DNA from: Oerskovia enterophila
Lineage (GTDB): Bacteria; Actinomycetota; Actinomycetes; Actinomycetales; Cellulomonadaceae
Direction: 5' to 3'
Assembly (NCBI RefSeq): GCF_001692445.1
Contig: NZ_MAQA01000023.1
Span: 1 to 64,000, forward strand
Length of the DNA: 64,000 nt
Part shown: piece after piece, positions 1 to 8,169 of the stretch
How the letters are laid out: each line of letters opens with the position of its first letter
How positions within the stretch are numbered: position 1 is the stretch's first letter
The notes under the pieces: model-generated
Seen by the model: the letters and a program-made list of their open reading frames with translations, nothing else
Databases searched by the model: none
Told to the model about the DNA's origin: nothing
Program-made: the position numbers and the translations under genes

Positions 1-70
1 CAGGGAGCGGGTGGGGGCGGGGTCAGGGGCGGCCTGACGGTCCGCCTCGCCGCGGCGCCGGAGCTCCTCG

Positions 71-153
71 GGTGCCGAGAACGAGGTTGCGGTCGATATG
101 GCGGGCTTGACGACCGCAACCTCGTGCTCGGGTGCACGCAACCTCGTGCTCGA
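71..153. repeat. Palindromic dispersed repeat, copy 1
   Basis: Two 19-base arms (77-95 and 111-129) are reverse complements with one mismatch and enclose a 15-base loop; a third half-site follows at about 134-152. The reverse complement of 71-95 matches 3924-3948 at 24 of 25 bases, so the same element occurs there in the opposite orientation. The arm core is GAGGTTGCGGTCG. It looks like a REP/BIME-type intergenic element; function unknown. Confidence 0.75.
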
Positions 154-206
154 CGAGCGCTCGCTGTTGCGCCGTGCGGTGGCCGCACCTCGCCCGCGCG
201 CGCACC

Positions 207-629
207 ATGGCTGACATGCCCATCCCGCACCTGGTCACCCGGACCAACAAGCGGTACGTCAACCCGCTCGTGCTCCGCGTGTCGTCGCGCGTGCCGCCGT
301 TCGCGACGGTGCACCATCGCGGGCGGCGCAGCGGACGGCCGTTCACGACCCCCGTCCTGGCGTTCCGCGAACCCCCGTCGGCCACGTCCCCGCGCGAGGT
401 CCGCGTGATCATCGCGCTGACCTATGGATCGGACGTCGACTGGCTCAGGAACGTCGAGGCGGCCGGGCTGTTCGGGCTGACACGAGGTGGGCGCGGCTAC
501 GTCGTCGACGACCTGCGACGGCTGCACGGCGACGCCGGTCTCCGGCTCGTGCCGGGCGTGATCAGGGTCGCCCTGCGGGGGCTGCGCGTGGACGAGCTCC
601 TCGACGGACGGGTGGGGCCGCCCCGCTGA
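207..629 (+). CDS. Deazaflavin-dependent nitroreductase family protein
   Basis: A 140-residue protein of the DDN-type split-barrel family, which binds coenzyme F420 or a related flavin and reduces or binds small hydrophobic substrates. Seen in the sequence: an N-terminal region ending in a motif of the form HHRGRRSGRPFTTPV, the family's typical strand-turn-strand, followed by a beta-rich middle and a C-terminal helix. The ATG at 207 is chosen because family similarity begins there; in-frame ATGs upstream would include the repeat. No clear ribosome binding site is visible. Other F420-type genes in the window (CofE, an F420-dependent G6P dehydrogenase relative, an Rv3520c-like oxidoreductase) support a host that makes F420. 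The substrate cannot be predicted. Confidence 0.75.
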   Translation: MADMPIPHLVTRTNKRYVNPLVLRVSSRVPPFATVHHRGRRSGRPFTTPVLAFREPPSATSPREVRVIIALTYGSDVDWLRNVEAAGLFGLTRGGRGYVVDDLRRLHGDAGLRLVPGVIRVALRGLRVDELLDGRVGPPR

Positions 630-681
630 GCGGCAGCCCGGCGCGACGGCGTCCGCGCGACCCGGCTGCCATGATGGGGAC

Positions 682-1287
682 ATGGCACACGACCTGTGGT
701 TCACCGGCGACCCGGAAGCCGACGCGCTGCTGTCCACCGACCCGTTCGCGCTGCTCGTCGGGATGCTCCTCGACCAGCAGGTCACCATGGAGTCGGCGTT
801 CGCCGGGCCGCTCAAGATCTCCCAGCGCATGGGCGGGTTCGACGTGCACCGCATCGCGTCGGCCGAGCCCGAGGGGTTCGCCGCGATGGCGGCCACTCCC
901 CCGGCGATCCACCGCTACCCGGGTTCCATGGCGGGCCGCGTCCAGGCCGTGGCGCAGGTCGTCGACGAGCAGTACGACGGCGACGTCACCCGCCTGTGGA
1001 CCGACCCCGGGCCCGACGGCGGAGCCCCGGACGGCCCGCTCGTCCTCAAGCGGCTCAAGGCGCTGCCCGGCTTCGGGGAGCAGAAGGCGAAGATCTTCCT
1101 CGCGCTCCTCGGCAAGCAGTACGGCGTCCAGCCCGAGGGATGGCGCGAGGCGGCGGGAGCCTACGGCGAGGACGGGTCGCGGCGCTCGATCGCCGACGTC
1201 GTCGACCAGCACTCGCTCGACCAGGTGCGCGAGACCAAGAAGGCGGCCAAGGCCGCCGCGAAGGCGGAGCGCGCGGCCAAGGGCTGA
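682..1287 (+). CDS. HhH-GPD family base-excision repair protein
   Basis: A 201-residue protein matching the actinobacterial HhH-GPD glycosylase-like family. The N-terminal half carries the helical pattern with a short DQQ-containing segment (LLDQQVTMESAF), and the helix-hairpin-helix is visible as LPGFGEQKAKIF around residues 135-146, which binds DNA non-specifically. The C-terminus is a Lys/Ala-rich tail (residues about 185-201) that may add DNA affinity. It is shorter than AlkA or MutY and has no Fe-S cluster cysteines. It lies 52 bases after the preceding gene. It is probably a DNA glycosylase for damaged bases, but the lesion is unknown. Confidence 0.8.
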   Translation: MAHDLWFTGDPEADALLSTDPFALLVGMLLDQQVTMESAFAGPLKISQRMGGFDVHRIASAEPEGFAAMAATPPAIHRYPGSMAGRVQAVAQVVDEQYDGDVTRLWTDPGPDGGAPDGPLVLKRLKALPGFGEQKAKIFLALLGKQYGVQPEGWREAAGAYGEDGSRRSIADVVDQHSLDQVRETKKAAKAAAKAERAAKG

Positions 1288-1339
1288 CGTTCCGGCACGC
1301 CACCCGGGGACGCCTGCGACGCGGTGTATGTTCGCTCGC

Positions 1340-2008
1340 ATGCCTGTCTTCTCCGTCCAGGGTCACGCGACCCGGCACCAGCCCGCCGAGCGCGGGACCA
1401 TCCGCCTGGCCGTGCAGTTCCGCGGTGAGAACCGGGCCTCCGTCCTCGCGCACGCGGCCCGCGTGCACGCGGACGTCGTCGACCGTGCGAAGGCTCATGT
1501 CGCCAGCGGTGCCGCGACCTGGTGGGGCTCCCAGGCCGTCCTCGCGTGGGCTTTCGACGAGTGGGTCAAGCCGAGCCCGAACGTCGACCAGGTCAAGGTG
1601 CGGCGGTTCCGCGCGGGCGCCGACGTGCAGGTGAAGTTCCAGGACTTCGCAGCCCTCGCCGCGTGGGCGGCAGAGGTCGCCGCGATCGAGGGTGTGGCGG
1701 TCAACGGCATCACCTGGGCACTCACGGACGCCCGACGCGACGGCCTGCAGCGCGACGTGCGCGCCGACGCCGCGCGGGACTCGGTCGAGCGCGCCCGCGC
1801 CTACGCCGACGCTCTCGGGTACGGCGACGTCCGGCTCCTCGCCCTGTTCGAGGACGGGCTGCGGCCCCACGTCTCCGGGGGCGGCGGCGGGATCGGGACG
1901 GGCATGCGCGGCGCTCCGCCGCCCGTCGGGGGCGCGCAGGCGTTCGAGATGCGGCCCGACGACATCGTGGTCACGGCAGCGGTCACTGCCGACTTCGAGG
2001 CGGTCTGA
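1340..2008 (+). CDS. SIMPL domain-containing protein (DUF541)
   Basis: A 222-residue protein with the SIMPL/DUF541 layout: an N-terminal strand region (VQGHATRHQPAERGTI), a helix-rich centre where the family usually has ordered oligomer-forming segments, and a C-terminal run ending in the typical 'DIVVTAAVTADFE' strand. No signal peptide is seen although many family members are secreted, so this is a cytoplasmic version. A Gly-rich loop (about residues 174-182) is present near the end. An in-frame ATG at 1328 would add four residues; ATG 1340 was preferred on family similarity. The molecular role of the family is poorly defined. Confidence 0.7.
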   Translation: MPVFSVQGHATRHQPAERGTIRLAVQFRGENRASVLAHAARVHADVVDRAKAHVASGAATWWGSQAVLAWAFDEWVKPSPNVDQVKVRRFRAGADVQVKFQDFAALAAWAAEVAAIEGVAVNGITWALTDARRDGLQRDVRADAARDSVERARAYADALGYGDVRLLALFEDGLRPHVSGGGGGIGTGMRGAPPPVGGAQAFEMRPDDIVVTAAVTADFEAV

Positions 2009-2131
2009 GCGGCAGGGCCGCAGGCACCTGGGACGTCGACTTCCCGGTGTCCCCTGCGAGAGCCTTCACGCCACCCCGCGCGTAGCGTGAGAAGAGGGCA
2101 CGGCCCCGTGCCCGTTCCCTGGGAGGACCTC

Positions 2132-2497
2132 ATGGCTCACGGCGACATCACGCACATCGACATCCCCGTCGGCGACACCGACCGCGCCCGAACGTTCTAC
2201 AGCGGGCTGTTCGGCTGGGACATCGCCGAGGCCCCCGGTTTCGAGGGCTACCCCATGTGGCGGGCCCCCAACCAGATCAGCGGTGGCGGCCTCGCTCCGC
2301 GCGAGGAAGGCTTCACGAGCCCGCGGAGCTACGTCGAGGTGGACTCGATCGAGGAGTCGCTGGCCCAGGTCGAGGCCCTCGGCGGCAAGGTGCTCATGGG
2401 CAGGTCTCAGATCAGCCCGACGAGCTGGTGGGCGGTCTTCGAGGACCTCGACGGGAACCGGTTGGGCCTCTACGAGGGCGTCACCACGATGGACTGA
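2132..2497 (+). CDS. VOC family (glyoxalase/bleomycin-resistance fold) protein
   Basis: A 121-residue vicinal-oxygen-chelate fold protein. The N-terminal metal-site strand (ITHIDIPVGDTDRARTFY) and the typical 'FYSGLFGWDI' helix are clear, and the C-terminal strand ends with 'FEDLDGNRLGLYE', the usual position of the last metal-ligand glutamate. A strong ribosome binding site GGGAGG (2121-2126) lies five bases before the ATG, fixing the start. It is a single-gene unit; the nearest upstream gene ends 123 bases earlier. Substrate unknown; members include dioxygenases, isomerases and binding proteins. Confidence 0.8.
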   Translation: MAHGDITHIDIPVGDTDRARTFYSGLFGWDIAEAPGFEGYPMWRAPNQISGGGLAPREEGFTSPRSYVEVDSIEESLAQVEALGGKVLMGRSQISPTSWWAVFEDLDGNRLGLYEGVTTMD

Positions 2498-2622
2498 GCC
2501 GGGCCGCGCGCCACCGGAGCAGCGCGCACCCGGTTCGTCCACGACGGCGACGAGCGCCACCGATGCTCGCGGGAGGAGGGCGCCCGGCCGTCGTGCGGGG
2601 CCTTGGCCCTGCCACCAGGCAC

Positions 2623-2671
2623 CACGGCTCACGGCTCACGGCCCACGGCCCACGGCCCACGGCCCACGGCT
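2623..2671. repeat. Heptanucleotide tandem repeat, seven copies
   Basis: Seven back-to-back copies of CACGGCY (CACGGCT, CACGGCT, four CACGGCC, CACGGCT) with no indels. The last base is also the first base of the reverse-strand stop codon of the gene at 2671-3060, so the array sits exactly at that gene's 3' end. It is of the kind expected to vary by slippage. Confidence 0.9.
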
Positions 2672-3060
2672 CACGCCGACCCGAACACGATCCTCCCGTC
2701 GGGGTCGCTCGCGCGTCGCGGCCGCAGCCGTGGCGGCGCCGGCCACGGCAGCTCGTGCCGGACGACAGGCGCGTCGATCGCTCCGAAGTCGTCGGTCTGG
2801 ACGACGACACGCTCGGGCGTGACCTCGACGAGCCGGACGCGAACCGGGTCCGGCCCTTCGCCGTCGAGCATCCAGACGTCGGCGAGCCAGGACAGTCCGG
2901 TGCTGTCGAGGGCCTCCTCGGCGTCGAGCCAGTCGACCGGACCGGTGAGGTCGTGCCCCAGCAACGAGACGGCGACCCAGGCGTCGCCGTCCGGACGGAT
3001 CCACCCGATGTGCTCACGGTCGTCAGGGCGGCGGTGCGGGATCCAGGAGGCAGGCAGCAT
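2671..3060 (-). CDS. Uncharacterised protein, 129 aa
   Basis: A 129-residue protein I do not recognise by name. It begins with a conserved-looking stretch (LPASWIPHRRPDDREHIGW), continues with acidic/aromatic segments typical of a small soluble alpha/beta protein, and ends shortly after a Pro/Arg-rich segment. Codon usage (GC-rich third positions) supports a real gene. The ATG at 3060 is preferred over further in-frame upstream starts because the upstream translation is Arg-rich and non-protein-like. No membrane segment or signal peptide. A 7-base tandem repeat abuts its stop. Function unknown. Confidence 0.6.
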   Translation of the reverse strand: MLPASWIPHRRPDDREHIGWIRPDGDAWVAVSLLGHDLTGPVDWLDAEEALDSTGLSWLADVWMLDGEGPDPVRVRLVEVTPERVVVQTDDFGAIDAPVVRHELPWPAPPRLRPRRASDPDGRIVFGSA

Positions 3061-3320
3061 CCAGGAACGATAACGAGCGGGACCTGGTTCCGACCAGGAG
3101 ATTCGGCCACGCGCCGACCCCGGACGACGGAAGCCGTCGCCCTGGACCCTCCAGCCCCACCGGCGACGACCAAGCGGTCGTCGTCCCACGCACAGGCGGT
3201 CGTCGTCCCACAGAGCCCGAGATACGACGCCCACCGCATGCTCCGCACCGGGGTCTCGGGCACCAGGTGCACCAGAGTCAGCGGGTCGTCAGAGGCAACG
3301 AGGCACCGGAGTCGGCGGGA

Positions 3321-3845
3321 TCACCCCTCGCCACCGGCACCGCCACCGCGGCCGCGGGTCGTTGCCGCGACGTGCCGGATCCGTCGGGTCCTCCCGCTCG
3401 CGGCGAGGGTGTCCAGGACGTCGGCACGCGTCGCGGAGCTCGCCGCGCGCAGCTGGAGCCAGTCGGACCAGCCGTCGACGCCCAGCCCTTCGGCCGCCGG
3501 TCGGAGCCCGTCGTCCGGCGCGGGGACTGCGCCCGACACCGACTCGAGGATCTCCAGCTCCGCGGCCCGCCGGGCCACGAAGTCGGCCACCGCCCAGTCG
3601 CTCGTGAGGGCCACCCAGCGTGCCCTGTCTACCGACGGGACACGCTCGAGAGCGGCGACGACCACCCCGCTCGCCATGACCTGGTCGTCGTCCTCGGCGA
3701 CGGCAGCGGCCACCAGGTCGTGCAGGCCCCGCCCGAGCGCCTGGTCGTAGAGCGTCCACCGGGCGTGCTCGTCGGCCAGGTCGCCGGAGAACGCGAGTTC
3801 CCGTGCGAGCCGGCTCAGGTCCGCTCCTGGTTCCTGCCTCGTCAT
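3321..3845 (-). CDS. Uncharacterised soluble protein, 174 aa
   Basis: A mostly helical, Ala/Leu/Asp-rich protein of 174 residues, resembling HEAT- or ARM-like helical repeats in composition (for example segments around 'DLVAAAVAEDDDQVMASGVVVAALERV'-type helices), ending in an Arg/Gly-rich tail. The ATG at 3845 has a good GAGGGTGG ribosome binding site, better than the in-frame ATG 21 bases upstream. It lies downstream of the second copy of the palindromic repeat. No recognised domain; function unknown. Confidence 0.55.
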   Translation of the reverse strand: MTRQEPGADLSRLARELAFSGDLADEHARWTLYDQALGRGLHDLVAAAVAEDDDQVMASGVVVAALERVPSVDRARWVALTSDWAVADFVARRAAELEILESVSGAVPAPDDGLRPAAEGLGVDGWSDWLQLRAASSATRADVLDTLAASGRTRRIRHVAATTRGRGGGAGGEG

Positions 3846-3891
3846 CCGCCCACCCTCGGCTTTCATCGAGCACGACCTTCCGTCCAGTCGA

Positions 3892-3948
3892 CCACGACCT
3901 TGCGGTCGCCAAGCCCCTCAGAACGACCGCAACCTCGTTCTCGGCGCC
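3892..3948. repeat. Palindromic dispersed repeat, copy 2
   Basis: An imperfect hairpin: left arm 3892-3908, 15-base loop 3909-3923, right arm 3924-3940 plus conserved flank to 3948. It is the same element as 71-129 in opposite orientation: the loops also share CAAGCCC when oriented alike. It occupies the 132-base gap between the genes ending at 3978 and starting at 3845 (both minus strand). Confidence 0.75.
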
Positions 3949-3977
3949 CGGACGCACCCAGACCACCGACGGCAGGA

Positions 3978-4934
3978 TCAGCCCTGCTGCGGGGTGCCCG
4001 TCCCCTCGCGGAAGCCCTCGGCGAAACCCTCGCGGTATCCGTCGGCATACCCGGCCTCACGGGCGAACCGCTCGATGGCCTCACGACCGGTCACCTGCCC
4101 GGCGGTCACGCCCCGCGCGTACGCCTCGGCAGAACCCTCACGGAACATGTCGGTCTCCGAGTCCCGCACGAGCACGCGCGCGCCCGGCCCGTCCTCGTCG
4201 GTCACGAACCGCCCGAGCCCGCGCACGACGGCCACGGGTCGGCCCGCAGCCTTGCCGCGGACGAGCTCGGAGGCCGCGGCGACCTGGTCCGCGACGGCCG
4301 TCACGGTCACGGACAGCTCGCGCCCGTGGGAGTCGACGCCGCCCCGCAGGTCGTCGAGCGCGAGCACCCCGGCGACGCCGATCGCCAGGTCCGTGAGCCC
4401 CTCGCGCCACGCGCGCCCGGCCGTGTCGGACACGATGACCCCGACCCGCACCCCGAAGCGTTCCGCGAGCGCCGCCCGCAGCGCGCGGGCCGAGGCGTCC
4501 GGGTCGACGGGCAGCAGCAGCACGGTGCCCTCGGGGGTGTTGGACGCGTCGACTCCCGCCGCGGCCATGACGAGGCCGAGCCGGTTCTCGACGATCCGCA
4601 GCACGCCCCCGGGCGACGGCCGGGTGGCCACGACGCGCACGGTCTCCTCGGTGATGGCCTGCTCGCGGTCGGCGGCAGCGACCACGCGCCCCTCGGCCTT
4701 TGACACGACCTTGCTCGTCACGACCACGACGTCGCCGTCGCGCAGCCCGCCCTCGCGGTCGAGCGCGTCGCCCACGATGCGCGCCAGGTCGTCACCGGGC
4801 GAGATCTCCCCGATGCCCGACGGCGCCGCGACCGTGAAGCGGGTCTCGTCGCCCACGGCGTGCCCCGCCTCGGGCGACGTCTCCCGCTCGGGGCGGGCTC
4901 CGCCGTCGGGCAGCGGGACGGACGGGCCCGTCAC
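3978..4934 (-). CDS. cofE: Coenzyme F420-0:L-glutamate ligase (CofE-type)
   Basis: Adds glutamate residues to F420-0 using GTP, making the poly-glutamyl tail of F420. The 318-residue protein shows the CofE/FbiB N-terminal domain: '[14 protein letters not shown]' near residue 40, '[14 protein letters not shown]' about 70-83, '[18 protein letters not shown]' in the middle and '[25 protein letters not shown]'-like signature (substrate and metal site). It lacks the nitroreductase domain fused in mycobacterial FbiB. After the usual family end it carries about 45 extra residues with repeated GYxxGFxEGFxEG. The GTG start at 4934 overlaps the upstream stop codon in a 4-base GTGA, so it is translationally coupled to the F420-dependent dehydrogenase. 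Confident in family; in vivo glutamate number not predictable. Confidence 0.85.
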   Translation of the reverse strand: MTGPSVPLPDGGARPERETSPEAGHAVGDETRFTVAAPSGIGEISPGDDLARIVGDALDREGGLRDGDVVVVTSKVVSKAEGRVVAAADREQAITEETVRVVATRPSPGGVLRIVENRLGLVMAAAGVDASNTPEGTVLLLPVDPDASARALRAALAERFGVRVGVIVSDTAGRAWREGLTDLAIGVAGVLALDDLRGGVDSHGRELSVTVTAVADQVAAASELVRGKAAGRPVAVVRGLGRFVTDEDGPGARVLVRDSETDMFREGSAEAYARGVTAGQVTGREAIERFAREAGYADGYREGFAEGFREGTGTPQQG

Positions 4935-5929
4935 CGGACGAGCTTCGGCAGGACGTCGCGCGAGAACGTGTCGATCCACTCGCGCTGGTTGCGGCCCACG
5001 TTGTGCAGGTAGATGCGGTCGAAGCCGAGGTCGACGAACTTCTGGATGTAGGCGCGGTGCACGTCCGGGTCGGACGAGATGACGAGGCGTCCCTCGAAGT
5101 CCTCGGGACGCACGAGCTTGGCCATCTGCTCGAAGTCGAACGGCGAGCGGATGTCTGCCTTGGGGAACTTCATGCCGCCGTTGGGCCACTCGGTCATGGC
5201 GTTCGCGAGCGCCTCCTCGTCGGTCTCGGCCCACGACATGTGGAGCTGGAGGACCTTGGGCATGGTCTGCGGGTCACGGCCGGACTCGCGGACGCCGTCG
5301 TCGAACTTGCCGAAGAGCATCGAGATCTTCTCGAGCGGTGCACCCACCGTGATGAGCCCGTCGGCGTGCTTTCCCGCGCGCTTGGCCGTGACGGGCCCCG
5401 CGGTCGCGACGAGGATCTCCGGGGCGACCTCGGGCATGGTCCACAGCCGCGTGGACTCGTGCTTGTAGAACTGCCCCGAGTGCTTGGTGTCCTTGCCCGC
5501 GAGCGATGCGGCGAAGAGCTTCTTGATGATGTCGATGGCCTCGAACATGCGGTTGATGCGCTCGGGGGCCTCGGGCCAGTACTGCGCGGTGACGTGCTCG
5601 TTGAGCGCCTCGCCCGAACCCAGGCCCAGCCAGTGGCGTCCCGGGTACATCGCGGCGAGGGTCGCCGAGGCCTGCGCGACCATCGCGGGGTGCCAACGGA
5701 ACGTGGGCGCCGTGACGCCGGGACCCAGGTCTCCGCGCGTGCGCTCGCCGAGGGCCGACAGGACGTTCCACACGAACGCCGAGTGCCCCTGCGCGGGGAC
5801 CCAGGGCTGGAAGTGGTCAGCGGCCATGACGCCGGAGAAGCCCTTGCTCTCCGCATACTCGGAGAGGGCGATCACCTCGGTCGGGTGGAACTGCTCGAGC
5901 ATCGCGGCGTAGCCGATCGTCAAGTCCAT
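4931..5929 (-). CDS. F420-dependent glucose-6-phosphate dehydrogenase family
   Basis: A 332-residue luciferase-like monooxygenase-fold enzyme of the F420-dependent G6P dehydrogenase family, which reduces F420 with hydride from glucose 6-phosphate and feeds F420H2 enzymes. Family active-site features are visible: DHFQPW near residues 38-43 (the catalytic His and the Trp of FGD) and '[10 protein letters not shown]' around 101-110 (the catalytic Glu). A Lys in '[11 protein letters not shown]' aligns with a phosphate-binding position in FGD. Length matches FGD (about 336). It is first gene of a two-gene unit with cofE through a GTGA overlap, linking cofactor making and use. It could be a paralogue with a different sugar-phosphate substrate. 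Confidence 0.8.
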   Translation of the reverse strand: MDLTIGYAAMLEQFHPTEVIALSEYAESKGFSGVMAADHFQPWVPAQGHSAFVWNVLSALGERTRGDLGPGVTAPTFRWHPAMVAQASATLAAMYPGRHWLGLGSGEALNEHVTAQYWPEAPERINRMFEAIDIIKKLFAASLAGKDTKHSGQFYKHESTRLWTMPEVAPEILVATAGPVTAKRAGKHADGLITVGAPLEKISMLFGKFDDGVRESGRDPQTMPKVLQLHMSWAETDEEALANAMTEWPNGGMKFPKADIRSPFDFEQMAKLVRPEDFEGRLVISSDPDVHRAYIQKFVDLGFDRIYLHNVGRNQREWIDTFSRDVLPKLVR

Positions 5930-5973
5930 GGACCGACCTTAGTACGGGCGCCCGGCCCTCTCGCGTCGGTACC

Positions 5974-6012
5974 GGGTACTTGCCGCAGGGGGTACCTGGT
6001 ACTTGTCGCAGG
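5974..6012. repeat. Short direct repeat, 16 bases twice
   Basis: GGTACTTGYCGCAGG occurs twice, about 22 bases apart, in the gap between the dehydrogenase start (5929) and the terminator at 6011. The placement just upstream of the minus-strand gene suggests an operator-like pair, but nothing more can be read. Confidence 0.45.
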
Positions 6013-6047
6013 ACGGCCACCCGGTCGTGCGGACCGGGCGGCCGTCC
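6011..6047 (-). terminator. Hairpin terminator after the DUF4914-like gene
   Basis: A 16-base stem (6011-6026 with 6032-6047, one internal mismatch) and 5-base loop lie 20 bases beyond the stop of the minus-strand gene ending at 6067. No long T tract, as usual in this GC-rich lineage. Confidence 0.7.
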
Positions 6048-6066
6048 TCGTCTCAGCCGGTGCTGC

Positions 6067-8007
6067 TCACGTGAACAGCGGCGTGAGCGCGGCGTACTCC
6101 TCGACCGAGCCGTCGCGCAGGCACACCTCGATGATCTGGCGCCCCAGAGGGTCCAGGTCGTCGGTGAGGAACTGCTGCAGCTCGCTCTTGAAGAAGTCCG
6201 TGATGATCCTGGCCCCCTCGTCGTAGGCCTCGACCCCCACCTGGGACTGCATCTCGGGTCGGAGGAACGTCGGGCGGACGAGCTGCCCGTCGATCTTCAT
6301 CTCCTGGAGCGTGTAGCCGAACAGGGGGCAGCGCGAGGGCGTCAGCTCCTCGGTGCGGATCTTGCCGCCGCCGCGACGGGCGAGGTACTCGCGCGTGAGC
6401 CACTCGGCCGCGAAGTCGACCTTGTACGCGCCGATGTGCTGGTTGGGCGTGAGCACGTAGCGGGTCCGGTCCATGTCGACGAGCTGGCGCAGCAGCAGGT
6501 TCGCGGCCGCGACCTTGGTGCCCGTCGAGAAGGGCCAGTACGAGCCGACGCCCTCGGCGACCATGCCGCCGTGGGCCAGCTTGTCGGTCGCGGTCTTGGA
6601 CTCACCGATCGAGGGGTTCTTGTCCCCGCGCGGGGCGATGAGCCGCCAGATCCATGCGAGCGACGGCGGCACGATGTGCATCATGCCCATGATCCCGTAG
6701 GTCGGGTTGTCGCGGGTGCAGGCCGGCATCCGGGCACCGAAGGTCCGCACGTCGACCTCCTCGGCGCCCGTGACGTCGGTCAGGAGGTGGCGGGGCACGA
6801 CCACGCGGGGGTTGGGGCAGCGCTTGCCCGTCGAGTCGAGCGTGTGCTCCCAGGGCAGCACGGTGGCGTCCGGTACGCCGTCGATGTTGAAGAAGACGAG
6901 CGGCTGGTCGGGGTGGATGCAGGCCCGCTCGAGGTGGGCGTCCTGGCCGTAGCCCGTGAGGTTGTCGACGCGTACGAACCACCCGTCCTCGGCGTCGGCG
7001 ACCACCAGGCGCCCGTCGCCCGTCTGCAGGTCGACGTGGCACAGGGTCATGTCGTCCGTCACGGGGTCCAGGGCGCTCGTCTCGCCGAGGTTGATGACGT
7101 AGGGCTCGTCGGTCACGACGTTGGTGCCCAGCAGGATGCGCCCGTCCTCCTGGCGGCGGATCTCCTGGCACATCTCGGACTTGCCGCCGCCCGAGGCGCC
7201 CTCGTGCATGATCACGGTCTCGTTCTCGTAGGGGGTCGTGACCCGGACCGAGGACGCGTGCGCGGTGACCCATCCCTCCTGCTCGCCGACGTCGAGCAGG
7301 ACGGAGAACACGCCCTTCTTGGCGCTCGGGCCCGGGTACAGGTTGTACGCGAAGACTTCGTGCAGCGTCTCGGAGCGGTCGTGGACAACGACCTGGCGGC
7401 CCTCGAAGTGGGTGTGCCGGAACGGCGGGGCGACGTAGAGGATCGAGCGCGGCTCGAACGGGCCCAGCTCGTCGAACGTGACCCAGCCCTGCAGGTCGAC
7501 CAGGGTCAGTGCGAAGAAGGCCGAGTTGACCGGGCAGATCGCGAGCGACGGGTAGCCGTGCGTGAGGCCACCTGCCTTGAAGGGCACGACGACGAGGTCC
7601 TGACCGGCGAGCCAGTCGAGCGTCTCGGCCTTGACGGCGTCGAACTCGGCGTCGAACACGTCGCGGTAGCGAGGCTTGTCGGTCGGCAGGTCGTCGGCGA
7701 TGCGCATGCAGTCCGGGTCACGACGGCGCATGTAGTCCTCGGGGTAGTTCACCGCGATGCCGTTCTTGCACCGCACGACCTCGGCCTCGGGGACGAGCGT
7801 GCCGAACACGTCGTACTCGACCGTGAACCTCGGCCCGCCCTGGGGGCCGAGCGAGAGCTGGTAGAGCTCCTCGCGCGAGGAGGGGACGATGATGTTCGCG
7901 CACGCATCCAGGGCGGCCTGGACAGCGGGGGGAAGGACCATGCCTGCGGGGATGCCGGCGGGGAGGGCGCCGGTGCCGCGCACGGCCACGCTGTCGATCA
8001 GTGTCAT
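6067..8007 (-). CDS. DUF4914-like P-loop protein, kinase-like
   Basis: A 646-residue cytoplasmic protein that I assign, from memory, to the DUF4914 family; function undefined. A P-loop GASGGGKSEM at residues 270-279 is preceded by a beta strand and resembles the GxSGxGKSE loop of HPr kinase/phosphorylase and the PEP carboxykinase loop. Further conserved-looking blocks are 'FRHTHFEGRQVVVHDRSE' (194-212), 'NPTYGIMGMMHIVPPSLAW' and a late 'TPNQHIGAYKVDF'. The ATG at 8007 has a TGGAGT ribosome binding site. It forms its own transcription unit, divergent from the membrane protein at 8170 and ended by a hairpin. It may be an ATP-dependent carboxykinase or protein kinase; substrate unknown. Confidence 0.6.
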   Translation of the reverse strand: MTLIDSVAVRGTGALPAGIPAGMVLPPAVQAALDACANIIVPSSREELYQLSLGPQGGPRFTVEYDVFGTLVPEAEVVRCKNGIAVNYPEDYMRRRDPDCMRIADDLPTDKPRYRDVFDAEFDAVKAETLDWLAGQDLVVVPFKAGGLTHGYPSLAICPVNSAFFALTLVDLQGWVTFDELGPFEPRSILYVAPPFRHTHFEGRQVVVHDRSETLHEVFAYNLYPGPSAKKGVFSVLLDVGEQEGWVTAHASSVRVTTPYENETVIMHEGASGGGKSEMCQEIRRQEDGRILLGTNVVTDEPYVINLGETSALDPVTDDMTLCHVDLQTGDGRLVVADAEDGWFVRVDNLTGYGQDAHLERACIHPDQPLVFFNIDGVPDATVLPWEHTLDSTGKRCPNPRVVVPRHLLTDVTGAEEVDVRTFGARMPACTRDNPTYGIMGMMHIVPPSLAWIWRLIAPRGDKNPSIGESKTATDKLAHGGMVAEGVGSYWPFSTGTKVAAANLLLRQLVDMDRTRYVLTPNQHIGAYKVDFAAEWLTREYLARRGGGKIRTEELTPSRCPLFGYTLQEMKIDGQLVRPTFLRPEMQSQVGVEAYDEGARIITDFFKSELQQFLTDDLDPLGRQIIEVCLRDGSVEEYAALTPLFT

Positions 8008-8169
8008 TGCTACTCCAGGGTCGGGCCTCGCACGAAGGCGGCGGAGAGACGGGGCACACCCACACGCGCCCATGTCTTTGCTGGAAGGTTACGAGTAGAT
8101 GACCTTGCGGACCAGGGACCTTCGGCCCTTCCCGCACCCGTCAGAGGTCACCTCGGCTATCGTCGCCGG

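Noticed and set aside
5980-8169. First two thirds of the 1085-codon plus-strand frame
   Set aside because: Antisense to the DUF4914-like gene. Only the part from 8170 looks like protein.
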